Origin: Phalacrocorax aristotelis
Taxonomy: Eukaryota; Chordata; Aves; Suliformes; Phalacrocoracidae
Direction: 5' to 3'
DNA length: 64,000 nt
NCBI RefSeq assembly: GCF_949628215.1
Contig: NC_134279.1
Location: 15,274,041 to 15,338,040, forward strand
The translations under genes and the position numbers were made by a program. Under the pieces are notes generated by a model that saw only the letters and a list, made by a program, of their open reading frames with translations, had not been told where the DNA came from and did no database searches. This document shows positions 13,501 through 25,450 of this stretch, piece by piece. Position 1 is the first letter of the stretch, and each line of letters begins with the position of its first letter.

Positions 13501-15143
13501 AGTCATGCAATCTAATATTCTTAAATTACCAAGTAGCTCCACACAAGTAATACAAATGAACTTTAATACAAGCTTAACTTAAGGAAAGCTAAACTGCAGC
13601 CACAGAAAAGTACATTTTCCCAGCCAGGTTTCCCTAGCAGGGGTGTATGGTTAACTGTGTTTATAAAATAAGACTTTCTGCCCTTTTTGCAAGTATGGGT
13701 AGAAGGGGAAAAAGGTGAGGATGAAGTCAAGAAAGGGGAAGAAGAGGGTTGTTAAGATTTCTGACATGAACCTTTTTCCCCAAAACACCTTTTAAAATGG
13801 CAGGTGTAAGAAGACCTAACAATGACCTCTCAGGCAAGTTCTATTTCATGGCTCTTGTGCTGTCCAGAGCAGCTTCAGTATTGTTATTCAGGGTCCTGTG
13901 AGCATTAACTAACCTGTTATGAGCCACTGGACCTATTCGCTGCACCATCTAGTGCCTGTCTGGTGACAGGCAATTTAATACCTGCTGTGAAGCAGAACAG
14001 AAAAATGTTCTTGCTTATTCTGCTTCTGTTGTCCACTGGGGTGGAAGGGAGAGAAACCCTCTTCCTCTCAGAGAGTTCCATTGTCTCCAAAGTGTTTTAG
14101 AAAGATGAGATGCCTACTGGTGCAGGGGCACCAGGAACACACATCTGTCAAGCATTTGCCCTGTTAATATCCAATAGTAAAAGTGGTAGGCAAAAATTTT
14201 CTCCTAAAGGCATCTGTTGTTTGTTGTTGGTACAGGAGCTAGGCTTCACCTCTTTTTCTTAAATAACTGTCTTGCTAGACAACTAAGATGTCTAGCTAAG
14301 CAATACTTAATATTTGTAGGTGCTGACAACTACTGTTACAGATGCTAGACACAAATTTAGTGTGATCAGGATATAAGTAATATATAGCTGAGTTACAAAG
14401 AATGCCTTAAAGCAATGCTATGCAAGAATCAAAACTGGTTTCCTTTTCCTCCTTTACTCTTTGATCAGCTGTAGAACATAACTGTCTGGGTTCTTTTTTT
14501 TTTCCTCTCTGAGAATGCTGGAAATTAGAGTTGCTCCAGAAATCCTGTTTGTCACGAAAGATCTAGCAGAACAACACAGAATGCAGAAATAGAGATAAAA
14601 TCAGGGATGAAAGTGTGTGAGAACAAAAATGCTATGAGGAGCTGAAATTGCACAGTAATATACTGATCAACTGTGGGAACTTGCTTGGAAGGCAAGGTGG
14701 GTGAGGTCAGAGTCATGTAATTCCTCTCTCCCACTGTCAGTATCTTAAATGCTTACATTTTAGTTGTAAACTTCCTAAATAAGGGAAAAAAGCATGAGCC
14801 TATCTAGAGATGCCTCAGATCCAACAGGTATTCTATGGCTTCCATACCCCTGCCCAAATTCACAGCCACCTCCAGCACACATATTTGTAGCTTAATCTTC
14901 AGACTGTTAAATGCAATGGATGTGTAACAATATCACCTTCAGTGTAACATCGCAGAGCTCTCCAGCTTCAAAGAAGTGAAGAAGAGAGCTGTGAAAATCC
15001 TTCCAAGCCTCATTTGCTTCAAATACAAAGACGTCATCTTCACCATCACTGTTGGAAGACCTAGTTTGCTGCTGCTGCTGCCGCCTTTTTCCCTTTATCA
15101 GATGTTGTTTTGCCTGCTCTGGGACCATGGATTCTGAAGCCAT
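1394..15143 (-). CDS. KLHL8: Kelch-like protein 8, complete coding region (9 coding exons)
   Basis: KLHL8 is a BTB-BACK-Kelch adaptor. From knowledge of the family, it joins Cullin-3 through BTB/BACK and recruits substrates with its Kelch propeller; C. elegans KEL-8 and vertebrate KLHL8 are linked to rapsyn turnover. Coding exons, 5' to 3': 15143-14937, 11651-11103, 8563-8377, 7667-7524, 6324-6213, 4092-3924, 3335-3176, 2145-1944, 1517-1394. Every join has GT/AG ends and keeps frame. The total is 1854 nt, 617 residues plus stop, against about 620 in human. BTB begins near residue 61 (GELCDVTLK), BACK follows to about 300, and six Kelch blades (VGGRGG, VGGHDG, IGGLDD, VGGNDG, VGGFDD, VGGHNG) fill 316-610. 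The protein ends VVDCM, as I remember the human one. The start is the conserved MASxSM. I see no defect. Confidence 0.97.
1944..2145 (-). other. KLHL8: KLHL8 exon 9: Kelch blades 5 and 6
   Basis: Encodes GFDDNSPLSSVERFDP, then TTPRGGVGIATLMGKIFAVG and NAYLNTVEAFDPVVN. The donor is AG|GTAATG in phase 2. Confidence 0.95.
3176..3335 (-). other. KLHL8: KLHL8 exon 8: Kelch blade 4
   Basis: Encodes NHVYAVGGNDGVASLSSVE, the HLDKWIEVKEMGQRRAG turn and LHGCLYVV. The donor is G|GTGAGT in phase 1. Confidence 0.95.
3924..4092 (-). other. KLHL8: KLHL8 exon 7: Kelch blade 3
   Basis: Encodes RGIALASLGGPIYAIGGLDD, then CFSDVERYDIDSDRWSAVA and TPRGGVGSVALV. It ends in phase 0 at GTG|GTAAGT. Confidence 0.95.
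4093..6212 (-). other. KLHL8 intron 6
   Basis: AT-rich intronic sequence with no second coding unit. It contains the C-rich tract at 5815-5855, listed separately. Confidence 0.7.
5815..5855 (-). repeat. Low-complexity C tract (G-rich on the transcribed RNA)
   Basis: Runs of 5 to 11 C separated by single A or AA on the plus strand. The KLHL8 pre-mRNA is read from the minus strand, so it carries five or more G runs and could form an intronic RNA G-quadruplex. Confidence 0.85.
6213..6324 (-). other. KLHL8: KLHL8 exon 6: Kelch blade 2
   Basis: Encodes KVYAVGGHDGNEHLGSMEVF through ASMNTK. The arginine codon is split across AG|GTACAT and the next exon. Confidence 0.95.
6931..7345 (-). mobile_element. 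CR1 LINE, 5'-truncated
   Basis: On + it begins CACAGAATCATAGAATGG, the reverse complement of the CR1 3' terminus, then the standard GGTTGGAAGGGACC stretch and the CR1 3' body. The element lies antisense to + and in the same direction as KLHL8, inside intron 5. Only the 3' few hundred bases remain. The inner (5') boundary near 7345 is approximate. Confidence 0.93.
7524..7667 (-). other. KLHL8: KLHL8 exon 5: Kelch blade 1
   Basis: Encodes VLFCVGGRGGSGDPFRSIE, the WFFGPEMNSRRRH turn and HVGVISVGG. It is bounded by CTTCAG and G|GTCAGT, phase 1 at both ends. Confidence 0.95.
8377..8563 (-). other. KLHL8: KLHL8 exon 4: end of BACK
   Basis: Begins VRLPLLP after CTGTCAG and ends QTAG at G|GTAATT in phase 1. 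Residues 253-314 cover the end of BACK and the linker to the propeller. Confidence 0.95.
8564..11102. other. KLHL8 intron 3
   Basis: No recognisable gene, RNA or repeat family. Reading frames here are short and lack splice context or homology I can name. Confidence 0.6.
11103..11651 (-). other. KLHL8: KLHL8 exon 3: BTB core and most of BACK
   Basis: Encodes residues 70-252, starting VGSKLISCHKLVLAC and ending KWLL...DEILAQ before CAG|GTAGGG. It contains the BTB dimer core and the FVYSSRLTL and CCEYM segments at the BTB/BACK (Cullin-binding) boundary. This is the largest exon and almost identical to human as I remember it. Confidence 0.96.
11652..14936. other. KLHL8 intron 2
   Basis: AT-rich intron with no recognisable element except the perfect inverted repeat at 11986-12015, listed separately. 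Confidence 0.6.
11986..12015. repeat. Perfect 13-bp inverted repeat with 4-nt loop
   Basis: ATCTAGAAGGTTC, loop ATAG, then GAACCTTCTAGAT. A second small palindrome (GATACC..GGTATC, 11971-11988) overlaps its left arm. No open reading frame or TE family was recognised around it. Confidence 0.9.
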
Positions 15144-15183
15144 TGGCTGTTGTTTCTTTCACTGCGTGAATCTTCAAAAACTC
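14937..15183 (-). other. KLHL8: KLHL8 exon 2: 5' UTR tail and residues 1-69
   Basis: The acceptor CTTGGCAG opens the exon, with 40 nt of UTR before the ATG at 15143. The coding part holds the charged, glutamine-rich N-terminal tail (five Gln encoded by a CAG run near 15062-15078, then a Ser/Asp/Glu patch) and the first BTB strand, ending CTG AAG|GTGATA in phase 0. Confidence 0.93.
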
Positions 15184-18059
15184 CTGCCAAGACAAAATCC
15201 AGCCCATCAGGAGTTAAGTCCTAAAATGCACTTAAGTACCGTTCATCTTCCTGTTTAAAAAAAACACACACACAAAAAAAGCAGATGAGCCATTAGGTAC
15301 TGCTAGTACTTAACACTTTTATTACATGTTATAAATACTACCTATAACCTTACTTGGGGAAGGTGGGAGGAGAAGGGGGGAAAAAGACCCACAATCAAGA
15401 ATCCTGTGCAGGTACCTTTAGGAAAAGCCACTGTTTACGAACTCGTTGCCCATGTTTCTTGCAAAAGACATGAAAAAGAAAAGGCAAGGATGTATCTTCC
15501 AACATTCCAGATCTCACTGCTGTGGATGGCAGAGGAACTGAAGGAACATGGCCCACAGACAACTGTGCTTCTCTCTCATCACTGCTGCCACAGACAGACT
15601 ATTGATGTGACCTGACAGGTATTTTGTATGTACTTATTACTTAGCTTTCCTAGGTCTCTTCAAAACCTAAAGCAATCCTTAAGTGTTTTGTGCGATGTAA
15701 GCAAAATATAAAAAGCATCTACAGAACTAGAGAACAAAAATTTACACTTATAGAAAAATCTTGGAATGAAAATTATTTTCTTTTATTTAGCAACCGTATT
15801 AATGCAACAGATTTATATTTAAAGCGTAACAATGAGTGTTATGCAAAAGTTTGCTTCTGATTGCTAGCTTTTATTTTTTGGACTGTTTACCCAACTTAGC
15901 TGAAGATATTTAAGGTGTCTAATATTTATACAGCTCAGACGAAAGGAATCTTAGCCCTAGTAAAGCTGTGATGTCAGTATAGCTGAAAGACAAATCAGGG
16001 AATCCACAGACAATGGGGAGAAGGCTTTCTCCACTTCTGTCATTCAGGTATTTTACTCTTCCTGCTATTTGAGCTTCAGTTAGGTTAAGCTTGAAGTCCA
16101 CCTTTTTATTTGTAAATTTTTTTCCAGTTTGGTAACATATTTTAAGTTTCAGCTCTGTGTGTGTAAAAGCTGTGAAAGCCAACTCAGCGAGATTTAGGCT
16201 GTGCATGTGCATACTTTGTGGAAGATTATGAAGTCTACAAGGAAGTTTGAAAGCATGGAATTACTGAACTCAGCTTACAAGCAAGAGTTCTGTTAGACTT
16301 TGACAAGGGAAGTGAATGGATTTATGAGGTTTTAAGACAAAGCCTCTGGAGAACATATTTAATAGCGTGTTCTTCTCTTACACTGGCTAGCTTTGGTTTT
16401 CCTGTTTTCTGGTTAATTTATTATGCATTCATTCTTCATTCTACTCTAGGAGTTGATGATTGCTGTAGTTCAGTGATTTCTGCTCATGGACTCTGGTGTT
16501 GGAGGAAGTGGACTGACTAAAGTAACAAAAAATTCTTCTACAGTAAAAATCTAATGTCTGGGAGCAGAGCTGATTTTCCTTTGGGATATTTTGAAAGTGT
16601 CCATGCCTCTTATTAAATTTACAACTCCTCATGCATATGCATTGGTACTGGAGAAAGAGCAGGAAGTGACTTGAGGTGTTCATACTCATTTCTGCTGTAG
16701 ATCAGAGGGTTGTTGCCAGCTCCATGTCCTGTGCAGTGACAAGGCTGTTGGCTGCACTGGGCCTGGCAGGTTAAAGCAAGATCAAACATGCCTAGAATAT
16801 TCACTAATGGTGCTGTCAGCAAGGTAAGTATTCTTCCTTTAAAAGGTATCTAAGAGAAAGGGATTACTTCCTCCAGAACCACAAACTAGCTCAAAGATAT
16901 TACCGGTCACAGGATATTTGCATAGTTTATAGCAAGGAACACCTTTTTCTGCTGAAAAATTAACTTTTATTCTGCCAGATTTGACAAATTACTATACTAA
17001 GATTTTTTTCTAGTTCATTAGGAGGAAAAAAATCTTGATTATTTTGTTCTCCTCTTTTAACTTCAAATTAATCCTCCACTACTGGTACTCACCACCCTTG
17101 CTTTGTTTAACATGCCCTTTGAAGAAGTCACTACTACCACAGAGATATAACACTAACACTGAGCTTCAGAGGCAACCTACTAAAGTTACCAAAGTGAACA
17201 CAGACAAGCAAGAGGAAAAAGAGAGAAGCTGAAATACCATACAAGGGTTTTGAAAAGCATCATGTTATTATTCATTCAGAGGTAAGATACAGCACCTTTA
17301 GCCTATACTTCTAGGGAACTCTTGCTTATTTTGGTCCTTAACTGACACTCTCACTTCACTGTTCCCTAGGTATGCACACCTAACAGTATTTTTACAGCCA
17401 AGTAGAAACACTGCTTTCACACAGAACTGCCACTAAACTGCTTTCAGTCGGAACTCCAAACTAAACGATAGTTTGCAGCTCCAAAGTCGTAACGTTTTTC
17501 CATCTGGCATATATGCTACATTTATCCTCATCCTTTAACTGCAACTGCATGTATACTGTCTGAAACCATTCTGTGTCTCATTCTAAAAGAGGCTGATGGT
17601 GTACATTTTACCTGTTCTGGGTATGCCATTGTAAGCACCAACACAAAACCCATGAGTCTTATCGGTGCTGTTGGAGTGACTTTTTTTAATGTTTTAAATA
17701 AACTGAGCAATAACACAAAAGCCAAAACAGAACTGATTTTAAGCAATGCTTTTCATCTGTATCTGATGCCTATATCCATTGAAGCTCTTGGAGATATTCT
17801 GAGCTGTCACCTGTAAAAAAAAAAAAGTTGAGCACATATTTGGATTTATATATTTAGTACACACTAAGTACTCACTTGATATTGCAGGGGAAGAAACTAG
17901 AAATCACACCAGAGGAGACCAAGGCCATTACTCAGGCACATAGCCATAGATAGGAGAATCACATGCACAAGGGAGCTCCCAGTGTGGCAATATCAAATAA
18001 CTATATGGGAACATGGGAGCAAGTCAGTTACTGCTCCTCAGGTAAAAATAAGTTTCTGT

Positions 18060-18082
18060 AACATGTTAAAAATTAACATGTT
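18060..18082. repeat. 10-bp inverted repeat
   Basis: AACATGTTAA, spacer AAA, TTAACATGTT. AT-rich arms of this length can arise by chance. Noted only because it is perfect. Confidence 0.8.
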
Positions 18083-21000
18083 TAATATAACCTTAAGGAA
18101 ATATTCAGATAGCAATAGTCTGACACAGTTCAGTTTCATTGTGATGAGACTTTGACAGATAATATCTTAGGTAAGATCCTTGGTCTTCCCCCAAGTCACC
18201 AATTCAGGAGCATTTTGTTTCTGTGATACATCTTGATCATCCAAATCTTTTTAGATATCTATCCACAACTCCTCCACTTGTCTTAACTATAGCATCTCAC
18301 AGTTTCAGTCTTTAAAAAAATCATCTACTAAGGAAAGTACCAGCTGTAGCCATGAGACAGCTGTAAAGCTAGCTTTGAAGGAGGGCCAGGTTGATGTATA
18401 TATCCAGTTTGCTGTTAATTGTATTTGGCTTGAGAAATAACACTATTATGAATTATATTGTCTATCTAAAAAATCAAGTGGTTTTCACAATCAGAGGTTT
18501 AAGGTAAGTCAAGAGCCACTACCATACTTAACTTCTGTAAAGAGCCAGGCTTATCAACACAGTGCATTACTAGAGTTAAACACAAAGAGAAGTAATATTA
18601 CAAATGTAAAACACAATATTAAGATAATGTATTGAAGTGTGTGATATAAGCTATCACAACCCAGACAGAAGGAGAGAACAAGTGTTTAATTTGCAGAAAA
18701 TACTGGTTTGGGCTGATGTGAATGCTTAGCTATAGTCCTTTACTGTTCTCAGATTTTAAATGGAACAGAAATGAGTTTTAGTAGTGCTGGAATCAAGATA
18801 CTAAACTCTGGAAATCTGAAGGTCCTGCAGAAGTCACAAAGGCCAGTATATTTCAACTCCAAACCTACTCCTCCTTCCAGCCTGAAGCACAGTGGCAAAT
18901 AGTTTTGTCATTGCATAGCCTTAAAGGGATAGCATATGAAAAGAGCAAGAAGTTGAAGTTGTGTTTTCAGATCTTTAATTATATACAAGTTCACTAATTT
19001 AGGAACCACTAGCTAGGAGGATTAACCAGCATTTAAGTCAGCATGCAAGATGCTCTGTTAATTATATGCTAAGAATCCACAAACTGAGAGAGAAAAGCCA
19101 TTTACAGATTTGCTCCCCAAATCAACAGTAATGCAACAATAACATACAACTACTTGAGGTTAGTTTAGTACTGGGTGAATGCTGCAGACTTACACTATCT
19201 TTCCTCTCTAGAACAAAACACTGCCATGGCCATTCTAAACCTCAACAACATGTGCTCCCGTTTCATCTTGGCAGTTAAGTCTTCCAGCCTCCCTACAGTC
19301 TAGTATTTTGACTACACTAAGAGTGTAAGTGACCATCACAGAAAGTGACTGACTCTAAGGAAACTAAAGGAAGTGCCTCATTTTCATAACATCATCTGTT
19401 ATCCCTTGTAGGCAGCTGCTTGACACTTTCCATGAAGGAGTAACTGTCTGAATAAAAAAACCAAACCACACATTGTTTATAGCTCACCACTGTTTGCTGA
19501 GAGCAGGTCAGCACTTGTTCAAGTCAAATATTTAGAAATATTGATGATGTCTGCTGTTTCCAGAGTACAGCCGTTCCCAGAGTACAGCTGTTCCAGACCC
19601 GATGGTGTTCTGGTCCTCAGGCAAGGGACTGAGGATCCCCTCCTAGCTATTCCTCACTATCAAACTTGGAATAGCAAGCAGGGATGGGAGGTCAGAGCTC
19701 AATCACGTTATCTTGTATCTGCTGCAATTCAGACAACAGTAACTTCCTAAAGTAAAGTGATTTGGATTGAGACATTCTAGCTGAATCTGAAACTTAGTTA
19801 CGTTTAAAATTCCTCAAGTCACATAGAGTACTTATGTTCAGTAGAGGTAAAATACCTCAAATAATTTTGAAGCAAAAAAGAAATGGAAGACATTAGACAG
19901 AGGCAGGACACAAATGAACACTGCTGTTTTTCCCGTCATGAAATTAAACCCCAGGAATCCTGGCTGACAAGCCAGCCTAGATGTTGGAGTACATAGCCTC
20001 CTCCCCCACCAGGTACCCTAGGAGACAGTGCCCCAGAAAGAAGGGATCGTCCTCTTTCTTCCACTGACACAAGGGAGGAAGACATTTCAGTGATACAGAA
20101 CAGAAACAAAACCAAGACTCCCACTATAACCACAACTAGGCAGTGTTCAGATGAGACATATTATGATACCCATAAATCCAATGCTCTTTATGAGCAGTGG
20201 TACTGAAGTTGGAAAAAAGAAGGAAGAAGTCCAGGAGAAATCAAGATACAGGTGGCATTTCACCAGCTATCCTGGATGTAGTTTTGGTTACCCACCCCCA
20301 AGATGAACAGAAATCACATTGTGACTTGTGCAGAGAAAGGCAGTTAGCCTCACTCAGAAAACAAAAGGACTTTTTAATTGAAGAAAATTAGAAATTTGCC
20401 TTCTGTAAATACAACGTTTGTAGCCCTATGAGCAGGGAGGTTTTGGAAGTGACTTGAGTATGAAGAGACTGCGTTTGTACACGTGGCTGTGTAAAACTAA
20501 CTTGTCTAATATAGAGCCTGATGAGTCTCTGCGGGTAGTTATGCACTGGTGCTGCTGACCACAAGATTAGGTAAGCATATGCAGTGACAAGATCTTCTCC
20601 AGTTTAATCTAGCTAACACAACAAGTCTAGTTGATGTCCTGTATTGTACTAAGAAAACTTGAACATTTGAAAAGAGGGCAGCTGGCAGAGCAAAGGAAGA
20701 GACAGGGAGAGAAGTGGGAAGGGCAGGAGGCAGCTGCAGTGCAAACTGCAGCCAAGCAGCAGCTTTGGCAGGGACTGCACAAGCAAGCAGCTGTTCGCCT
20801 TCAGTCTGGTTACAGCTGCATCACCAAGAAGGAACATGGAGGGAAAAAACCTGATAGACAAAATAGTGTAGAAAAACCTTGGTACTCTCCCCTTCTCTGT
20901 TCACCAATTCCCTCAAAGGAGTTATGGAAGCCTCATGCAAAACTGCTTAGATGCCCATGCTAATTAGGTCAAAGCAGACAAGGTTGGAAAACATGGGAAA

Positions 21001-22881
21001 GTTCAAGTTACACACTGTATTACAAGCCTAAGCCTACTGTACTTTTCAGCAGAAAGTTAATTTAACAGAAAAAAAAAAAATAATCAGAAACCACACATCT
21101 AACTGGTTTAGCTTATTTAAAACCACCAGGCTTCCTTTTGTAGAAAATAATTAAAAATTTTCTTAGGCAACACTAATATAGAATTTCTAGATCCTTTCAG
21201 TATTTCAGAGGTTCTTTGTAGAAGAAACTGACATGTGTTATTGTTTGTGTTACTTTTCACACAGGTAGTTCAGAAAACAGTGAAATGGGTACAGTTGGCA
21301 CCATCTTTAATCTGCTTCTATGAACAAAGCCCCATCAATGCTGTAGACACACAGTAAATGAGGCCAGCTCTTTCTTGGAAAAATGCAACAGAAAAAGGAC
21401 AGAAAAGGTGTTTTGTAGAGCATGAAAAGCATAGTCAGATATAAATCTCATTTTGGAAGTAATTCTACCTGGCAATCCCTTGATATTGTTTTCTGACAGC
21501 TTCTTCCCTGCTTCATTTGATCCAATATATGAGTACGCTCAACAAAGTTCTACTGAGGTTTAATCCCCATTTCCATCAAACACCAGAAAGGCCAATTGTC
21601 TTCTGGGCTTTATGGGATGACAGGGTGATGATTTTGTTCAATTTTGCATAATCAAAACCAAACCAACAACCTAATATATCATGATTTACTTATGCTTGAT
21701 TTACTTTTGCTTCAGAACCACCAAAACCCATCAGAAGCCCCAGAACAGCGAAGATGGACTGTTTTGCAGATACAGGTGTACTTAAGAAGCTATTTATTTA
21801 TGCAAACTAACCATGGGAATATCCAAAAAGTAGAACACAAAAGGAAAAATACTGCAAGTCAGTGCAATTTTTGGGAGCATAGTGAAGTGTTAATAGATAT
21901 GTAACAAAAATTTTAACTAGTACTTTACATTCATAAGAACACAGAACAGGCCTTTACAAAGGAGAGGCACTATTGTCTTCTCTGATGGACCTGATTAAAA
22001 ATAACAATAGTTCAATGGTCTCCACAGCAATGTTTAGTCCACCCCTTCCTGCAAAGTGTTAACAGAGAGCAAAATAATTTCTAAGTTATTTGTCAGCTGC
22101 CCTTTATCACGGACATGTAAATCAAGGCATGGTACCCACCAGAGCATCCCAGAGCTGTAGCCAAACACTGTTTCCCATACACCCACCAGCCCCGTCCTCT
22201 CAGTGCTCTCTGCCTTAGCTGCCAAACGTCATCACATTCTCTCATCTAGAGTTGAGATTCACTGAGGCTGCAGCTTCACATTACACTCACAAGTTAAACT
22301 GCACAAACCATAAAGCAATACCATCTTCCTTTTGTCCCAGAACTGTAAGGGTCCTTCAAAATCTGTTTGAAATCAGTAGGGAGCAGAGGTAACATAAGAC
22401 AAAAGGTTTCACAACCCAAGAAGCTATAACTATTGATGCAGGAAATTATTATTACAAAATCTGTTTGGTGAAGCCTGCTGAGGAAGAACTAAGACACTGG
22501 CTAACTGGTATTATGCTGCCTTGCATCAAATTACTGGCAGTAATTACACAATGCTTGTGTCCTCTTGTAACCACACTGATCAAGCTTGAATTTACAAATA
22601 TATGGCTGACGAAAACTGGATGCCAGGCGACTGACATCTCACTAACAATTTATAAAATAAACCAGGTCATAGGGACACTGCTAATCACATGCTGCACAGC
22701 AACTATAGGCACAATCTTGGCATGTTACAATGCAGACACACTTCCTACATAACACAAGAGTTCACAAAGAGCTTACGGGGAATCAGCCCAAACTAAATCA
22801 AAAACCTCAGACTCAATTGCTTAAAGAAGGTGGCTGAACATTTTGCAGGTTAACCTCCATTACAAGCAACCAAAGCCATAT

Positions 22882-23322
22882 CATAGAACCACAGAATTGT
22901 TAAGGTTGGAAAAGACCCTTAAGATCAAATACAACCGCTAACCTATCACTGCCAAGTCCACCACTAACCCATGTCCCCAAGCACCACGTCTACCCTTCTT
23001 TTAAATACCTCCAGGAATGGAGACTCAACCACCTCCCTGGGCAGCCTGTTCCAATGCTTGATAACCCTTTCGGTGAATAAGTTTTTTCTAATATCCAACC
23101 TAAACTTCCCCTGGTGCAGCTTTAGGCAATTTCCTCTCACCCTATTGCTTGTTACTAGGCTGAAGAGTCCAACCCCCAACCTCACTACAACCTCCTTTCA
23201 GGTAGCTGTGGAGAGTGATAAAGTCTCCCCTCAAGCTCCTCTTCCCCATGCTAAACAACCCCAACTCCCTCAGCCACTCCTCATAAGACTTGTTCTTTAG
23301 ACCCTTCACCAACTTTGTTGGT
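22882..23322 (-). mobile_element. CR1 LINE, 5'-truncated, with residual ORF2 C-terminal frame
   Basis: It starts on + with TCATAGAACCACAGAATTG, the reverse-complement CR1 3' end. The minus strand still reads a 73-residue open stretch (23185-22964) with the familiar CR1 reverse-transcriptase tail: [18 protein letters not shown], then [20 protein letters not shown]. It is more intact than the copy at 6.9 kb, suggesting a somewhat younger subfamily. It sits inside KLHL8 intron 1. Confidence 0.94.
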
Positions 23323-24647
23323 GACACAGCTGTGACATATGTGACACAGCTGTTGTAGTTTTAGCTTGTTAACATTTGATGAGTTATTTTACCTGCTGTG
23401 GTACTTTTCTACCATGTGTGAATGTGAACTGTTTCTTGCTTATACTTGTTGAAGCCTTTGCAACAGACACAGAAAGCCAGGTATCCCTGAGTTTTATAAC
23501 TTCTACTATTACAGAATATATAGGAACGACTAGGCAGAGGAAATGCAGATCTATGAACTAGGAGGCCCTATTTGGTTTGTGAACTACCTCCACACCCCTT
23601 ATGGATAAGAGTTTGATTAACTGATACTTACCAGCAGCCAAACAATCGGCTTGAGTGGAGATGGGAAGGTGGACCCTATCAAAGCAGGAAGGAAACTCAA
23701 GCAGGCAATATAAAGAGCTGGTGGAGTAACAGCATCTGAAATTCTCATTTATATGACAAGGAAGGAGAGATTGGGAACTCCTGAGGCTCTTCCCAGTAGC
23801 AACAGGTAATTTTTTGCTGTTTTTTTTTTACCACAGGAAATGCTTGCTTTGGGATAACTGAAGTGAATTTACTTGTTATCCATTTTAAGATGTCAAGAGT
23901 AAGCTGACCAGGGCACTAGGTTCTCTGGCTACAGTCCCTGCAGTAGTGAATTACATGCAGCAGCTTGAAACGTTTGGACTCCCAGCTCAGTTTATTTGCG
24001 GGTTTTTGTCTCTGCGCCTGAATCGCGTGGCAATTAAAAGCTCTGTGAGCACAGGAGTCCACGAGTGCCTCCCAAAGAGTAAGTCCTCTGATGCTGAGGA
24101 GAGGCCAGCCCATGCAGCATGCCACCCTTGCGTGCTCTTGCAAGGGGCGTAATCCAGCCCTGAGTGATCTGCACCAATTCTAGGTTAATTTACAGGAAAT
24201 CCACGCTCGGTTTGAGTCTCTGAAGCCGGCCGCGGCAATACCCGTTTGCAATGCCAGGGAGCCGGGCCTATTACCGTCCCTCCGCCCCGGGGCCGAAGGA
24301 GCGCTCCAGAAACGGCGTCCGGCGCTCCCACGCGGGGTGGCGGCGCGCTGGAGGGCACAGGGCGGCGTCGGGGTAAGGATGGAGCTGGGGGCTGCCAGGA
24401 TAGTGGAAAACGCGCCCGCCCGCGCCAAAGCAAGCAGGACTGCTTGCCGTTACACCTGAGGGAGGGGGGCGAGTTACATAAAGGCAGGGACAGCCCACCA
24501 TGGCGGTAGCGGGCCTTGGCAGAGGGCGGCAGTAGGAGCGCGGCCGCGGGGGAAGGGCCGGGAGAGGGGCGCAGCCCTCCCGCCGCGGGGAGGAGAGGGC
24601 CCCCCGATTTCCCACTGCCCCCCAATTTCCCACTGCCCCCCGCTCAC

Positions 24648-24780
24648 CTGCGCTGCTGCGGGTCGCCGGGTTCCGCCGGGGCGCGCGCCCGCCGCCCGGC
24701 CGGCAGGAGGGGACGCGCGCCCGCGCGGGGCAGGGCGGTGGGCCGGGGCGCATGCGTCGGGGAAGGCGGGGCGGCGCGGC
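24648..24780 (-). other. KLHL8: KLHL8 non-coding exon 1 (5' end approximate)
   Basis: A strong minus-strand donor (CAG|GTGAGCG) ends this GC-rich segment at 24648 inside the CpG island. The next minus-strand acceptor that makes sense is at 15184, just ahead of the KLHL8 start codon. The donor is visible. That it belongs to KLHL8 exon 1 is inferred from position, and the transcription start is not resolved. Confidence 0.55.
24748..24756. promoter_or_regulatory. NRF1-type site
   Basis: The palindrome GCGCATGCG fits the NRF1 consensus core. It lies about 100 bp upstream of the KLHL8 exon 1 donor, in the CpG island. Confidence 0.6.
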
Positions 24781-25450
24781 GCGTGGCGGCCGTTGGGGCC
24801 GGGTCCCGCCACCGTGTGCGGAGGTGGTCGTCGTCCCGCCCTCCCGGGGGCTGCTCCCACCGCCCGCGAGGTGAGGAGGTCTCCGTTAGGCGCCCCGTGC
24901 CGGCCGGGCCCTGCGGTATAAGGCTCCTTCCCACTCGGGCCCAGTGACGTTACGAACGCCCAGCACTTTTCCCCACACTCCTCCGCGCCGAGAGCACCGT
25001 AACGGGAAGGGAGGTTTGGTCCGTGCCGGGGCTGGCGCCGTAGTTTTACCTCTCTTGGCTTTTCACCGGAACCGCGCCGTACCTGGCCGTGCAGGAGTTA
25101 CGCGCTGCAAGGGCTCGAGTGTGGCGCGGCGCCTGGAGTTCCGGGACCGCCTTTTAAGAACCGTAGGCAAAACGACACAGTGAGGGGGAGGCAGCTGCGT
25201 GCGAGGCTTTTGGTGCTGTGGAACAATGTGCTGGCAGAAAAAAAGGGAGAAGGCAAGCTCCGCGTTGAAAACGGGAGCGTGAACTCCGCCGCTATCGAAC
25301 AGCGGGCCAGCAGCAGAGCTGATTTTAGTGCAGGCAGTTTATGGTGACTGCGGAAAGCAGCTGCTGCTGCTCCAAGGGCAGGCTTTGATGCACTGTTGCT
25401 GACGTGAGTTGCTCGCTCCGTGCGTTGCATCGTCTTCTCGGGCAGGAGAA

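Larger units (their letters stand above)
15184..24647. other. KLHL8 intron 1
   Basis: About 9.5 kb between the non-coding exon and the first coding exon. It contains one CR1 fragment (22882-23322) and a 10-bp inverted repeat at 18060-18082. No other gene was recognised on either strand. Confidence 0.6.
24180..25450. promoter_or_regulatory. CpG-island promoter of KLHL8
   Basis: Very CpG-dense sequence surrounds the KLHL8 first-exon donor. A canonical palindromic NRF1-type site (GCGCATGCG) lies at 24748-24756, with multiple GC boxes and no TATA box, as expected of a housekeeping promoter. The many long frames on both strands here come from GC richness and are not called as genes. Divergent transcription to the right is possible, but I see no supporting exon. 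Confidence 0.8.

Noticed and set aside
24185-24947. Several long overlapping frames on both strands in the KLHL8 CpG island
   Set aside because: GC-rich DNA has few stop codons. The peptides are low-complexity Pro/Arg/Gly with no domain or splice support.
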